Shown one piece after another: positions 26,791 through 38,915 of a stretch of 64,000 bases of DNA. The position numbers were made by a program, and so were the translations under genes. The DNA lies in NCBI GenBank assembly GCA_029783825.1, contig JAREIK010003105.1, positions 343,746 to 407,745 on the forward strand, in the 5' to 3' direction. The first letter of the stretch is position 1. Every line of letters starts with the position of its first letter. Under the pieces are notes generated by a model. It was not told where the DNA came from. It did no database searches and saw only the letters and a list, made by a program, of their open reading frames with translations. The DNA comes from Sapria himalayana. Lineage: Eukaryota; Streptophyta; Magnoliopsida; Malpighiales; Rafflesiaceae.

Positions 26791-26806
26791 AATCTTATTC
26801 ATAATA
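26791..26806 (+). repeat. LINE target-site duplication, left copy
   Basis: AATCTTATTCATAATA, repeated exactly at 33604-33619. Uninterrupted monomers (for example near 51955 and 60780) read through this site, which confirms an insertion. Confidence 0.93.
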
Positions 26807-26945
26807 AGCACATTTAAATATGGAAAACATCTAACTTTCTCTCGCACGGAAGAAGAAGCTCTCAACCCGTAGAGAGAGAAAATCCCTATTTCTAGAGAGA
26901 GAAAACCGCAATTCGAGCTCGAATCAAGCTCCTTTCAAGTGCAAA
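26807..26945 (+). other. LINE 5' untranslated leader
   Basis: These 139 bp before the ORF1 start are rich in GAGAGAG/CTCTC words (26830-26920), a composition often seen in leaders of plant elements. No TATA box is evident. LINE promoters are usually internal, so this could hold the promoter, but that is inference. Confidence 0.5.
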
Positions 26946-28292
26946 ATGGAGCAAAATGATTTATTCACAATGAATAAATCATTTGCCTCGATAACTAAGG
27001 AGCCCGCACCATACTCGCGCACTTTTGGAGCAAAAAACGGGAACCCCGTTATCGTATTTTCAGCCGACGAGTTACAGAAGTTCAAGGAGCCTTATCAATA
27101 CATGCTTATCGGCAAATTCTCCCACGGAAGGCCTCGCCCGAGCGATATACAACTGTTCTTCTCCTCTCTGAAGCTCATGGGAAGGATAAAGCTGGCCATT
27201 TATGACGCGAAACATGTGTTTATTCAGTGCTTTTCAGTTGATGATTATTATCGCATATGGCACCGTGGAGCATGGAAAGTAAGTGGTTTCCTCATGCGCG
27301 TGCTGAAATGGACGTAGGACTTCAGTCCAAAGGTGGAGGCGCCAGTTGCTCCGGTTTGGTTTTCTTTGCCGAACCTTCCTATATACATGTTTAATGCTAA
27401 TCCTCTCTATGCGATATCCTCTTGTTTGGGCAAACATTTGCTTCGGGATGAGGCCACTGTGACATTAACTCGGCCTAGTAAGGCTCGAGTATGTGTAGAG
27501 TGTAATCTCCTTACTCCTCTGCCTAATGAAATTTTGATAGGAGAGGGAGAAGATGGGCAGAACAATGGCTATTGGCAAAATGTCATACCCGAAAACATGC
27601 CCTCATATTGCTTAATCTGTAATAGGCTTGGGCACGATAAATCTGAATGTAAAATAGGTAGAGAGCCGTCAGGAAAGGTGAAAGGGCAAGTAGCTGCAAT
27701 AAGAAAAGTAGAAACATGGATAAGGAAGGAGGATGTGGCCCCGAAACCTCTAGGTTTAGGGGATGAAGAAGAGGTTTGTAGGAGAGAGAATGAGAGTTTT
27801 TTCTTGGAGGAGGAGGGAGATGGAAGCATTAGGGAGGTAAGCATAGAGGGTAGTAATGAAGAGAATAAGGAAGAGAGATGGGAGGTGGTGAAATTTAGAA
27901 GAAAAAGTGCTAGGAAAAATAAACATAGAAGGGTGTTAAAGGAAAAAATAGAAGATTATAGCTGGATAGAGGAGGATCTACTAGACTTTCCGGATGAAGA
28001 TTCGGAGGTGTTTAGTTGTCCTCAATTAGGTATAGATGAAGTTAAGAAAGAAAGTTATTTAGGAGAAGCGAAGGATGATTTAGAAATGTACGATAAAATT
28101 GGTGAAAATTTAAATAAATTTCAATCTATGGAAGCCATAAAGAGAATGGCTATGCAACTCGGTTTACTAGAAAAATATAATGTATTATCTCAATCTATTC
28201 CTCCCAAGAGTGCGAGAAATATGAGGAAAGATAAAAAATATGATTCAAAATGCATAACTAGATTACAATCCAAATTAGGTTTTAATGGATAG
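26946..28292 (+). pseudogene. LINE ORF1 (DUF4283 / CCHC nucleic-acid-binding protein), one nonsense codon
   Basis: ORF1 proteins of plant LINEs bind the element RNA and form the ribonucleoprotein used for target-primed reverse transcription. The frame runs 448 codons from ATG (MEQNDLFTMNK) with one TAG at 27315-27317; after it the same frame continues DFSPKVEAPVAPVWFSLP, which is typical for the family, so the break is a point mutation. Residues about 40-170 match the DUF4283 pattern (for example YMLIGKFSHGRP, then GAWKVSGFLMRVLKWT, then VWFSLPNLPIYMF). A CCHC zinc knuckle, C-x2-C-x4-H-x4-C (CLICNRLGHDKSEC), lies at about residues 222-235 with all four ligands present. The C-terminal part is highly charged, rich in E and K. 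The stop overlaps the ORF2 start by 8 bp. Confidence 0.9.
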
Positions 28293-31200
28293 ATATATGT
28301 ATTGGAATATTAGAGGGGTGGCAAATAACCCTTCGATAAATAGGCTTAAAAATCTGGTTAAAACATATAAAATTGCTTTAGTAGCTATAGCAGAACCTAT
28401 GACACAGCAGGATCAAATAATAAAATATAGTAGAATATTAGGGTTTAATAATTCATTTTCTAATTTAAATAGTAACTCTGGTTAATGTGGCATAATAATC
28501 TAGACATTGAAATATTAAAAGACACAGAACAAATAATACACTTTAAAATTAATAAAAATACAGAAGATATAATATCGGTGGTATATGCTAAAAATGATTA
28601 AAAAGCTAGGTTGGTTTTATGGAAGGAAATGCGGGATATAGCATCAAAAAATACTCCTTGGTTAATAGGAGGAGATTTTAATGTAATTAGAAGTTCTTTA
28701 GAGAAGAAGGGAGGAAAAACTCCGAACACAATAGCAATGTCTCAATTTAATGAGGCGATTTCTAAATCAAGTCTTATGGAGATAGCTTATACGGGCTCAA
28801 ATTACACCTGGTGTAACAACTTGAGTAAAAGAAGGGCAATTTGGGCCAGACTGGATAGGGTAATGTGTAATGCTAAGTGGGCAGCCTCGCACGGGTCTAC
28901 ATCACTCAGGCATTTAAGCAGAACCTGTTCAGATCATTCTCCACTTCTTATAACTATTCATCATAATAAAAGGAGGATAAGAAGCTTTAAATTTCAAAAT
29001 ATGTGGGGAAAGCATCCTGAATTTGAAAAATTGGTGAAAGAATCTTGGTCAGAGCCAGCACAGGGTAAACCGATGCAGGTTCTAATGTTCAAGTTAAATA
29101 GACTTAAAAAACATTTAAAATCATGGAATAAGGAAGTTTTTGGGAATATAAATCTGAAAATAAAACAAGCAGAAGAGAAGGTAGAAAAATTAGAAATTGA
29201 ATATGATAATAAAAATGATGATAAGATTAGACAAGAATTAAATAAGGCTAAAGCTGAATTGAGCTTAAAATTACATATGGAGGAGGTATATTGGAAACAA
29301 CGAGCAAAAATTAAATGGCTAAAAGAAGGCGATAGAAACACTAAATTCTTTCATAATATGAGTAAAATAAAAACTCAGAAAAATAGAATTAAAGCTATAA
29401 AAAACACGGAAGGAAAATGGATAGAAGAAGACAAGCAAATTGGAACTCTCTTTGAAATTTTTTTTTAAATCACACTTATGTGGGCATGTGTCTCACGAAG
29501 GGAACTCCTTAATATAGGAGATCAGGGCTTCCATTACACAAGATCAGAATCAAATGATGGAAAATATACCAGAGGAGGAAGATGTAAAAAATGCGGTTTT
29601 TAATCTTGATAAAGATAGTGCAACGGGCCCAGACGGCTGGAATAACTATTTTTATCAGTTAAATTGGACTATTATTAAACATGATCTAGTTTTAGCAATC
29701 GCCAGCTTTTTCATCGGTGCAGATATCCCTAAAGCCTGGGCAAACTCATACATAGTTCTTATTCCGAAAAAAGATGCCCCTCAAATATGTGAGGATTTCA
29801 GGCCAATAAGCTTGTGTAATGCGATTTATAAGATTTTAGCCAAAATAATTCAGAACAGGTTAAGTAATATTCTGCCATTAATAATCTCACAAGAGCAAAC
29901 GGGTTTTGTTAAAAACAGACTGATGATTGAAAATATTAGGTTAGCATCAGAAATGTTGAAAAACATTTCAGCTAAAACAAGAGGGCATAATCTAGCAATC
30001 AAGCTGGATTTGTCCAAAGCATTTGACAGGGTTGAATGGGATGTACTTTGCTTTGTACTGAGAAAATATGGTTTCTCCAAATTATGCATAGATTTAATTT
30101 ATAGATGTGTTTCGAATGTTTGGGTTAGAATTATTATAAATGGAAATATAGGTGAAGAATTTAAACCAAAAAGAAGTCTAAGGCAGGGAGACCCCTTATC
30201 CCCCTTTCTATTTGATATATATCTAGAATTGTTTATTCTTAATTTAAACAAAAGAATGTCGGAAGGGAAAATTTTACCTTTTAGACACCCTAAAAACACT
30301 CCGAGAATAGGTTGTTTGGCCTATGCTGATGATTTAATAATTTTCACAAATGCAAGTAAAAGATCTATAATATACCTTATAGAATTATTACAACTATTTG
30401 AATTAGAAACAGGTCAGATGGTAAATAAAAAGAAGTGCCAGTTTATACTGGGAAAAAAAGCTTTGGAGAGAGATATAAACAAAACTAAAAATTTAACTGG
30501 TTTCACCCAAAATAAGGGAGCTTTAATTTATTTAGGCTGCCCAATATTTGAAGGAAAATTGAGAGAGGAATATTTAGCACCGTTGCAAGAAAAAATGCGA
30601 AAGAAAATAGCAGGTTGGAAAGAAGATTTACTAGGATTTGGGGGACGGGTTACATTAATTTCGCACGTGCTTCAAAGCACGCAGGTTCATATCCTATCCG
30701 TAATACACCCTCCGAAGAAATTCACAAATAAAATAGAAATGGAGATGGCAAATTTTCTATGGGGTAAAAAAGAAGGGAAGAATAAAACTCATTGGAAAAA
30801 TTGGGGAGATATTTGTTATCCAAAAGCAGAGACAGGTTTAGGAATAATCTCTCTACAATATATGGCCATCGCATGGGACTGCAAAGGATGGTGGAGGTTA
30901 AAGGAAAATGATAGTCTTTGGGCAAAATATATGAGGGCAAGATATTTAGAAAAGCGGCCTAAGAAAGTTTCAAACAATTGGAAAGTCTTGGAAAAACAAA
31001 AGGAAAAAGTAGAATCCCTCTCAATATTAAAAAAGAGTGGTTGGAAATGGATCCTAACACCACAAGGTAATTTTACACTCAAATCGGTAAAGGAATTAAT
31101 TAGGAAAAAAAAGCCTGTTCATTCTATATCTAAATGGGTCTGGAGGGCAGGGATACCACAGAAAATGTGCTCGCTAGCATGGAAAGTAACTACAAATGCA

Positions 31201-32081
31201 ATACCTGTGGATACTAATGTTCAAAGAAAAGGCATTAAATTGGTGTCTAGATTTGAATGCTGCTTAGAGGAAGAAGAATCTATGGATCACCTATTTTCGA
31301 AAGGTAAAATCGCCATACAGGTCTGGAAGAAATTTGATGAAACAAAGCAAATCATTAAAAGAGAAGATGGTATAATTGAACGAATTAAAACATGGGAAAA
31401 AGTAATCTCTACTAATCCTACTAGAATCTGGCTTAATATGTACTTACCACATGTAATAATATGGTGTATATGGAAGGCTCGAAATAGGAGTAGGTTTGAA
31501 GGAAAGAAAATGGACACGAATGCAATATCACAAGAAATCAGGCAGGAAATAAGTAATATTTCAAATTTTAACCCTGTAATTTTAAATAAAATAGAAAAAG
31601 AAAAGAAAGCTGAACGAGAATGGTTCCTAAATAAGGTATAGCGGGAGGAGGTGGTTTAATAAGAGATTCTACAGGGACAGTTATGAAAGCTTTTACTACA
31701 GTTAGTGTAGCAGCCTCGGCTCTACATTCAGAAATTAGGGCATTAAATTTAGGTTTAACTGTTTGTAAAAAATTAGACTATAAGAATATTCAAATACAGG
31801 TAGATTCATTGTTATTAGTCAATTTAGTAACAAAGAAAATATCTCTTTGGAAACATGAAGAGGAATTAGAAATTATTTTGAATCTCATAGAAGAACTGAA
31901 TGCATCAATATTACATATATATATAGAGCTAAACACCCTGGCAGACAATCTTGCAAGGCTAGGTTCGCAAAAAGGAGAAGCAGAATATGATGAGGTTACT
32001 CTGCCGATAAAAATAAAAGGCCTAGTGGAACTAGACAAGAATGAAATTCCCTATGTAAGAGTTAGCAAGAGTAGAAAGTGA
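28285..32081 (+). pseudogene. LINE ORF2 (endonuclease-reverse transcriptase-RNase H), multiply broken
   Basis: ORF2 nicks the target DNA and copies the element RNA at the nick. The start MDRYMYWNIRG resembles the usual endonuclease N terminus, and catalytic-type residues are visible in AEPM, GGDFNV and SDHSP. The reverse transcriptase region has FRPISLCNAIYKILAK, LDLSKAFDRVEW, LRQGDPLSP and YADD (30322-30333). A zinc-binding-like region follows (CCLEEEESMDHLF near 31258), with a G where family members usually have the last Cys. An RNase H fold of the plant RVT_3 type ends the protein (GGGLIRDSTG, IQVDSLLLV, NTLADNLARLG). Breaks: TAA at 28483 with a frame change to 28488, TAA at 28599, loss of frame at 29468-29554, and a frame change at 31641. 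At 31641 the usual NTDG segment bearing the first RNase H aspartate is missing. Not functional. Confidence 0.93.
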
Positions 32082-32650
32082 GAGGCAGTTAAATATTAAT
32101 AGATTATATAGGTATAACAGAAGAGGAAAGGTTAACGGTAAAAATGGGGTTCTCTTGGGGAATATGGTATAGATGTATTTGTCTTTCTTAGCAGCGCAGC
32201 TCACTCAAAGCTTCATTTATTGGGAGGCAAGATTTGTTGGCACATGCAGTCTAAACCTCATTTGCTTTATTTCTTTGTTTATTGTATGTTTAAAACTTTA
32301 TTTATGCTTATGAGAACAATGTTGTAAAGTCATGTGTTAATTAATTAGTTAGGATGCTAGAACATTAGACGTTGGGTATAGAATAGGTCTTGCTGTCATT
32401 AAGGAAGCAAATTTCAGATTTACTAAGGTTCAACGAGGATACAGAAATGAAGCGGCTATGGGAGAAAAATGGAGCTCAAAGTTGTTGGGATACGGCAATG
32501 AATTTCAGAAGTTAAGCAAAGGAAGGTGTTAGAAGAATGTATATTTGTTTTCTTGGTTTTCTTAGCAGATCATGGAGGGCAATATAGCGAAAATTAAGTT
32601 GTTAGAAAGAATTTAGGCAGTCGGTAGGGGAATTTCTGTCCCTACAGTTA

Positions 32651-32975
32651 CAGCACAGGAATTATACAGCATACATGACGAAGGGTTGGCCAAGCTCTTG
32701 TAACAGCATATTAAGTGTAGAGTGCAGCATAGATAGTGAAAGTCAAGGCACCGGAACGTGAAGAACTAGAGGGAGCAGGACTCAAAGGGCTGGAAAAAAG
32801 GCTGATGCAGAAAAAGTGTAGCTCCCTATGCAGGAAAAGTGTAGCTCCCTATGCAGGAAAAGTGTAGCTCCCTATGTAGAAAAAGTGTAGCAGGAAGGGT
32901 GTTTATGCAGAAAAACCCTATGCAGAAAAATCCCTATGCAGAAAAATCCCTATGCAAATAAATCCCTATGCAGAA
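32651..32975 (+). repeat. LINE 3' tandem duplication, copy A
   Basis: Shares the sequence from CAGCACAGG through the CCCTATGCAG repeats with copy B at 33011. It carries three 22-bp units and about four 16-bp units, one altered to CAAATAAAT. Confidence 0.85.
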
Positions 32976-33010
32976 GTGTATATTTGGCTTTGTTTTCTTG
33001 GTTTTCTTAG

Positions 33011-33325
33011 CAGCACAGGTATTATACAGCATACATGACGAAGGGTTAGCCAAGCTCTTTTAACAGCATATTAAGTGTAGAGTGCAGCATATATAGTGAA
33101 AGTCAAGGCACCGGAACGTGAAGAACTAGAGGGAGCAAGAGTCAAAGGGCTGGAAAAAAGGCTGATGCAGAAAAAGTGTAGCTCCCTATGCAGGAAAAGT
33201 GTAGCTCCCTATGCAGAAAAAGTGTAGCAGGAAGGGTGTTTATGCAGAAAAATCCCTATGCAGAAAAATCCCTATGCAGAAAAATCCCTATGCAGATAAA
33301 TCCCTATGCAGAAAATGTCTATGCA
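33011..33325 (+). repeat. LINE 3' tandem duplication, copy B
   Basis: Second copy of the block at 32651, with two 22-bp units and about five 16-bp units. Few substitutions separate it from copy A, so the duplication may be younger than the ORF damage, or it may already have existed in the parent element. Confidence 0.85.
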
Positions 33326-33603
33326 GGCTTTGGAGCCGTCAACTGACTTATAGAAGGAGGTTCATGAAGGACAAGTTAATATCAAGGAAGTGGGTATATA
33401 ACCGAGTTAAAAATAACTCAAGATCTTTAAACAAATAAGCTTAAAGCGAGCACACATGCACATATTAAAATTAGGCTTGGTTCATTGTTTTTTTCATTAA
33501 AGTGTATGGGTGTAAGAGGGTTAAGGGTAGATTTTAGTTTGTAAAAAGGGTATTCCTCCGCCAAAAGAGAGGGTTAAAATTAATAAACAACTTAAAAAAA
33601 AAA

Positions 33604-33619
33604 AATCTTATTCATAATA
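33604..33619 (+). repeat. LINE target-site duplication, right copy
   Basis: Exact repeat of 26791-26806, directly after the A run. The interrupted monomer then continues as GATTTTTAATTTATT. Confidence 0.93.
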
Positions 33620-35004
33620 GATTTTTAATTTATTTTTTGATAATTATTAGAATATGTATCAATAAAATTGTTTATATAGAATTTATATGATATATAATTA
33701 TTATGATTATTATAATTAAATATTGTATTCACTTTAAAAAAAATTAAAAAATTATTATATTTTCAAAGGTTAAAATCTTAAAAAATGATAAAAAATAATA
33801 AAAATAAATTTTTAGTTATATTATTTTTTAAATAAAATCTATATACCATTAAATGCTTACTTACTTAAATTAGTAAGCTCATAAACCCGAAACCCCTAAA
33901 TACATAAAGATTTTAACATCCATATACTTCTTAATAAATAATAAATCTCTTTTTTTATTTCTATTTATTATAATTTTAAATATTCATTTTAATTATTTAT
34001 AGTTTAATTTTTTAGAAAAATTAATTACAAAATAAATTTAGAGTGAGAAAAATATTTTTTAAATAATTTATTTTTAATCAAAAAAAATATAAGCTTATAA
34101 AAAGAAGAAAAAATTTTAAAATTAAATATTATTATCTAGTAATATATTTTGATTTGATTTTGAATCATTTTGTGTTATGTATATATATTTTAATTAATAT
34201 TTATATTATTAATAAATGTTTATTAATTTAATTTTTGATAATTATTATAATATCTATCATTAAAATTGTTTATCTTGAATTTATATGATATATAATTAGT
34301 AAGATTAATATAATTATAAATAGTATTCACATTTCATAAAATTTTAAAAATTATTTTATTTTTAAAAGTTATAAGCTTTGAAAATCAAAAAAAATCTAAA
34401 AAAAAATTATTTTTTTATTATATAAATAAAACATATAAACCACTATATACCTAAAAAAATTGATTAACTCCTAAATGACAAAACTTCTAAAAAATCAAAC
34501 CATTAAACCGGTATACCACATATAATAAATCATATATCTCATTTTAATTTGTATTCATTCTAATTTTAAATATTCATATTAATTATTTATTAGTTTATTT
34601 TGTATAGAAATATTAATTACAAAATAAATAATGAGAGAGACAACTATAATTTTAATAATTTATTTTTAATTAAAAAAAAATAATCTTATATAAAGAAGTA
34701 AAAATTTAAAAATAAGAAATTATTATTTAGTTATATATTTTACTTTGATTTTGAATCATTATATATAGGTTTTTCATTTATATTTTAATTGCTATCAATC
34801 TTATTAAGAATAGTTTATTAATTTATTATTTGATCAATTTTATAATATCTAAGAATAAAATTACTTATATTGAATTTAAATGTCTTATAATTATTAAGAT
34901 TATTATAACTAAATATTATATTTACATTTGAAAAAATTTTAAAAATTATTATATTTTCAAAGGTTATAACCTTCAAAAATGATAAAAAGTAACAAAAATA
35001 ATTT
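33620..35004 (+). repeat. Satellite array, segment 4
   Basis: The monomer split by the LINE resumes here, followed by units starting near 33845 (the GCTTACTTACTTAAATTAGT subtype) and 34440. The same two subtypes follow each other at 16565-17160, 45065-45660 and 61025-61615. The forward array ends in mid-monomer just after ACAAAAATAATTT. Confidence 0.93.
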
Positions 35005-35499
35005 AAATCTATTTTAAATTATGAATAAAATTATTTATTAGTTTATATAAAAATATTAGTTTATTTATTAGTTTAATATATTTTAATATTCATTTTTGAA
35101 GTTTATTTATTAGTTTATATTTTAATATTCATTATTTTAGGGTATATCAGTTTATTTATTAGTTTATTTTTCAATAATAATTTATTCATAATTTTTTATT
35201 ATATCAGTTTAATAAAATTATGAATATTAGTTTAATGGTTTAATATAAACTTATAATTATGATATAACATAAAATTTATTCATAATTATTTTACTTAATA
35301 TTATATTGACACTTAAATCTTTAAAATTATGAATATTAGTTTAATATAATTACTTAAACTAATAAAAAATTAAACTAATAAAAAATTACTTAAACTATAA
35401 TGAATAAAATTATAATTTATTCATAATTTTAATATTCATTATTTTGCAATCAATATTAGTTTATTTATTAGAAATATTAGTAACAAAAATAATAAAAAA
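35005..35499. other. Scrambled satellite junction at the inversion edge
   Basis: This half-kilobase is neither forward nor reverse monomer. It is a patchwork of short words taken from both orientations: TTTATTAGTTTAT recurs many times, GGGTATATCAGTTTA occurs at about 35141 and again at 35511, and ATTCATTATTTT, CACTTAAATCT and TTTATTCATAATTTT occur in changed order. It separates forward satellite from the inverted segment. The pattern is that of templated filler DNA at a repaired break, though collapse or misassembly of the sequence must also be considered. Confidence 0.65.
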
Positions 35500-38400
35500 T
35501 TAATTATTTAGGGTATATCAGTTTAATGGTTTAAGTATTTAGGAGTTTAGGAGTTTAGTGATTTAAGTGTTTAGGCATTTAGTAGTTTATACGTTTTATT
35601 TAAATAATGAAATAACAAAAAAATATTTTTCAAATTTTTTATCAATTTTGAAGGTTATAACCTTTATAAATATAATAATTTTTAAATTTTTTTCAAATGT
35701 GAATACAATATTTAGTTATAATAAATTTAATAATTATATATCGTGTAAATTAAAAATAAACAATTTTATTGATAGATATTAATAAACTAAATATAAATAT
35801 AAATATACAATGATCAAAAAATAAATTAATAAACTATTATTTATTAATAGATATTTATATATTATTTATAAATAACTAAACATTTAAAGTTGGTTTAAAG
35901 GTTTAAGTATTTAAGGGTTTTGGGGTTTAGGAGTTTAATGATTTAAGCTTTTAGGCAATTAGTAGTTATTTTGTTTTATATAAACAATAAAATAACAAAA
36001 AATTTATTTTTGTGATTTTATCTCATTTTCAAAGATAATAACCTTTAAAAATATTATAATTTTTAAATTATTTTCAAATGTAAATATAATATTTAGTTAT
36101 AATAATCTTTATAATTATATATCATGTAAATTCAATATAAACAATTTTATTCATAAATATTCTAATAATGATCAAAAAATAAATTAATAATCTATTATTA
36201 ATAAGATAGATATCAATTAAAATATAATAAAAAAAAACCTAAAATGATTCAGAAGAAATCAAAATGTATTACTATATATAAATTTTTATTTTGAAATTTT
36301 TTTTAAAAAAAGTTTTTCCATATTTTTTTGATGAAAATTCATTTATATAAATTATATTTGTCTAACTCATAATTTATTTTTAATTAATATTTATATTAAA
36401 ATAAATATTTACAATTATAATGTAAAAAATAATATTGAGATTTATTATTTATTATTTAGGGTATAGCGGTCTAATTTAAATTAGATCTGTCTTACTAATA
36501 ATTTATATTGTAATTAATATTTCTAAAAAAATAATTTGTTAAATAATTAAAATACAAATTTAAAATTATACTGAATAAAAATTTAAATGAGATTTATGAA
36601 TTATTATTAATATATACGAGTTTAATGGTTTATGTATTTAGAGGTTTAGACCTTTAGAAGTTTAGTGGTTTATAGGTTTTATTTAAACAATGAAATAACA
36701 TAAAAATTATTTTTGATATTTTTTTCACATTTTCAAAGGTTATAACATTTGAAAATATTATAATTTTTAAATTTTTTCAAATGTAAATATAATATTAAGT
36801 TATAATAATCTTAATAATTATAAGTCATTTAAATTATTTAAATTATATCTGTCTCACTAATAATTTATTTTGTAATTAATATTTCAATAAAAATAAATTG
36901 ATAAATAATTAAAATGAATATTTAAAATTAAAATGAATACTAATAAAAATGAGAATTATGATTTAGTATTTAGACTATAATAATTTAATGTTTTGAGTAT
37001 TTATGAGCTTCGGGATTAGGAGTTTAGTTATTTTAGTATTTAGTCATTTAGTGGTTTATAGTTTTTATATAAAAAATAAAATAAAAAAAGTATTTTTATT
37101 ATTTTTTCTCATTTTTGAAGGTTATAACCTTTGAAAATATAATAATTTTTAATTTTTTTTTAAAAAAGTGAATACAATATGAAGTTAATAATCATAATAA
37201 TTAAATATCATGTAAATTCAATATAAATTATTTTATTGGTATATATTATAATAATGATCATAAAAAAACAATTATTAATAAGATAAATATTGTTTTAAAT
37301 ATATTTGCAAAACCTAAAATGATTCAAAATCAAAGTGAAATATTTTACTAAATATTAATTTTAAATTTTTAAATTTTTGTTTCAATTTATATGCTTATAT
37401 ATTTTTTGATTAAAAATTAACTTTTTAAATTATATTTGTCTCACTAATAATTTATTTTTTAATTTATATTTCTATAAAAATAAACTAATAAATATATAAA
37501 ATGTATGTTTAAAATTATAATGAATACTAATAAAAATGAGGTTTATTATTTATTATATATAGTATACTAGTTTAATGGTTAAATTATTTAGGGGTTTTTT
37601 CGTTTAGAAGTTTAGTAATTTATGTTTTTAGGCATTTAGTGGTTTATAGGTTTTATTTATATAATAAAAATAAATAAATTTTTTTTTGATTTTTCTGATT
37701 TTCAAAGGTTATAATCTTTGAAAAAAAATAATTTTTAAAATTTTTTGAAATGTGAATACCATGTATAATTATATTAATCTTACTAATTATATATCATATA
37801 AATTAAATATAAACTATTTTAAAAATAGATATTATAATAATGATCAAAAATTAAATTAACAAACTATTATTAAAAATCTATATAAAAATTAAAATATATT
37901 TACGTAATACAAAATGATTCAAAATCAAATCAAAATATATTACTAAATAATAATATTTAATTTATACATTTTTCCTTCTTTTTTTAAGCATATATCTTTT
38001 TTTCATTAAATATAAATTATTTAAATATTATTTGTCTCATTCGAAATTTATTTCGAATTAATTTTTCTAAAAAATTAATCTATAAATAATTAAAATGAAT
38101 ATTTAAAATTATAATAAATAGAAATATAAATTAGATTTATTATTTAATAAGTAGAATATAGCTATTAAGAGGTTTATATATTTAGAGGTTTCGGGGTTTA
38201 TGAGCTTACTAATATAAGTAAGTAATCATTTAATGATCTATACGTTTTATTTAAAAAATTAAATAACAAAAAATTTATTTTTTAATTTTTTCTCAATTTT
38301 AATGTTATAACTTTTGAAAATATAATAATTTTTAAATTTTTTTCAAAAGTGAAATATAATATTTATTTATAATAATCATAATAATTATATATCATATAAA

Positions 38401-38889
38401 ATCAATATAAATAATTTTATTGATAGAAATTCTAATAATAATTAAAAAATAAATTAAAAATCTAATATGAATAAGATTGATATTACTTAAAATATAATAT
38501 CAAAACCTAAAATGATTCAAAATCAAAGCAAAATATATTACTAAATAATAATTATTTGTTTTTAAATTTTTATTCTTTTTATAAGCTTATCAATTTTTTG
38601 ATTAAAAATAATTTTTATAATTTATATTTTTAACTCATAATTTATTTTATAATTAATACATATATAAAGATAAAAAGCTAAACAATCAAAATGAATTTTT
38701 AAAATTATAATGAAAACAAATAAAAATGAAATTTATTAATTATTATTTAGGGTATACCGATTTAAAGGATTATCTATATAGAGGTATTGGGATTTTGTAG
38801 TTTAGTGATTTAAATGCTTAGGAATTTAGTGGTGTATATGTATTATTTAAACAATAGAATAACGAAGAATTTTTTTTTATTTTTTCACA

Positions 38890-38915
38890 TTTTCAAAGGT
38901 TATAACCTTTGAAAA
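38890..38915. other. Perfect 26-bp palindrome of satellite monomer
   Basis: Same palindrome (arm TTTTCAAAGGTTA) in a monomer of the inverted segment. Being symmetric, it reads the same in both orientations. Confidence 0.9.

Larger units (their letters stand above)
15920..26806 (+). repeat. Satellite array, segment 3
   Basis: This is uninterrupted forward satellite. Units start near 16565, 17160, 17715, 18300, 18905, 19500, 20110, 20655, 21250, 21855, 22450, 22990, 23570, 24040, 24505, 25095, 25690 and 26435. Some units are shortened: the one ending at 24500 lacks about 100 bp including the palindrome, and that at 22990 has lost its CCTATAAACC landmark. Several units here carry the palindrome in perfect form (23958-23983). 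There is no gene in this stretch. Confidence 0.94.
32082..33593 (+). other. LINE 3' region with nested tandem repeats
   Basis: About 1.5 kb lie between the RNase H stop and the poly(A). A block beginning CAGCACAGG occurs at 32651 and again at 33011 (offset 360 bp), nearly identical over about 310 bp. Inside each block are two shorter repeats: a unit of about 22 bp (AAAAGTGTAGCTCCCTATGC type, three against two copies) and a 16-bp unit CCCTATGCAGAAAAAT (four to five copies). The phrase TTTTCTTGGTTTTCTTAGCAG also occurs at about 32547 and 32993, so the duplicated unit may begin further left. A predicted reading frame at 33211-33438 consists only of these repeats and is not a gene. The last 250 bp are unique. 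Confidence 0.75.
26807..33603 (+). mobile_element. L1-type plant LINE, decayed full-length copy
   Basis: The element has the parts of a plant non-LTR retrotransposon in order: a short 5' untranslated region (26807-26945), ORF1 with a DUF4283-like region and CCHC knuckle, ORF2 with endonuclease, reverse transcriptase, zinc-binding and RNase H regions, and a 1.5-kb 3' region ending in a run of twelve A (33594-33605, shared with the duplication). It is flanked by a 16-bp target-site duplication and interrupts one satellite monomer. ORF1 has one nonsense codon and ORF2 at least three frame changes plus a nonsense codon, so it cannot move by itself. Its base composition is clearly less A/T-rich than the surrounding satellite. 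The 5' end appears complete because a leader and the ORF1 start are present; true full length cannot be proved without another copy. Confidence 0.95.

Noticed and set aside
27569..31517. Minus-strand ORFs inside the LINE
   Set aside because: They are antisense shadows of ORF1 and ORF2, which have clear domain matches on the plus strand.
33211..33438. 75-codon ORF in the LINE 3' region with Cys- and Lys-rich repeats
   Set aside because: It is a translation of the 16-bp and 22-bp tandem repeats and lies after the RNase H stop.
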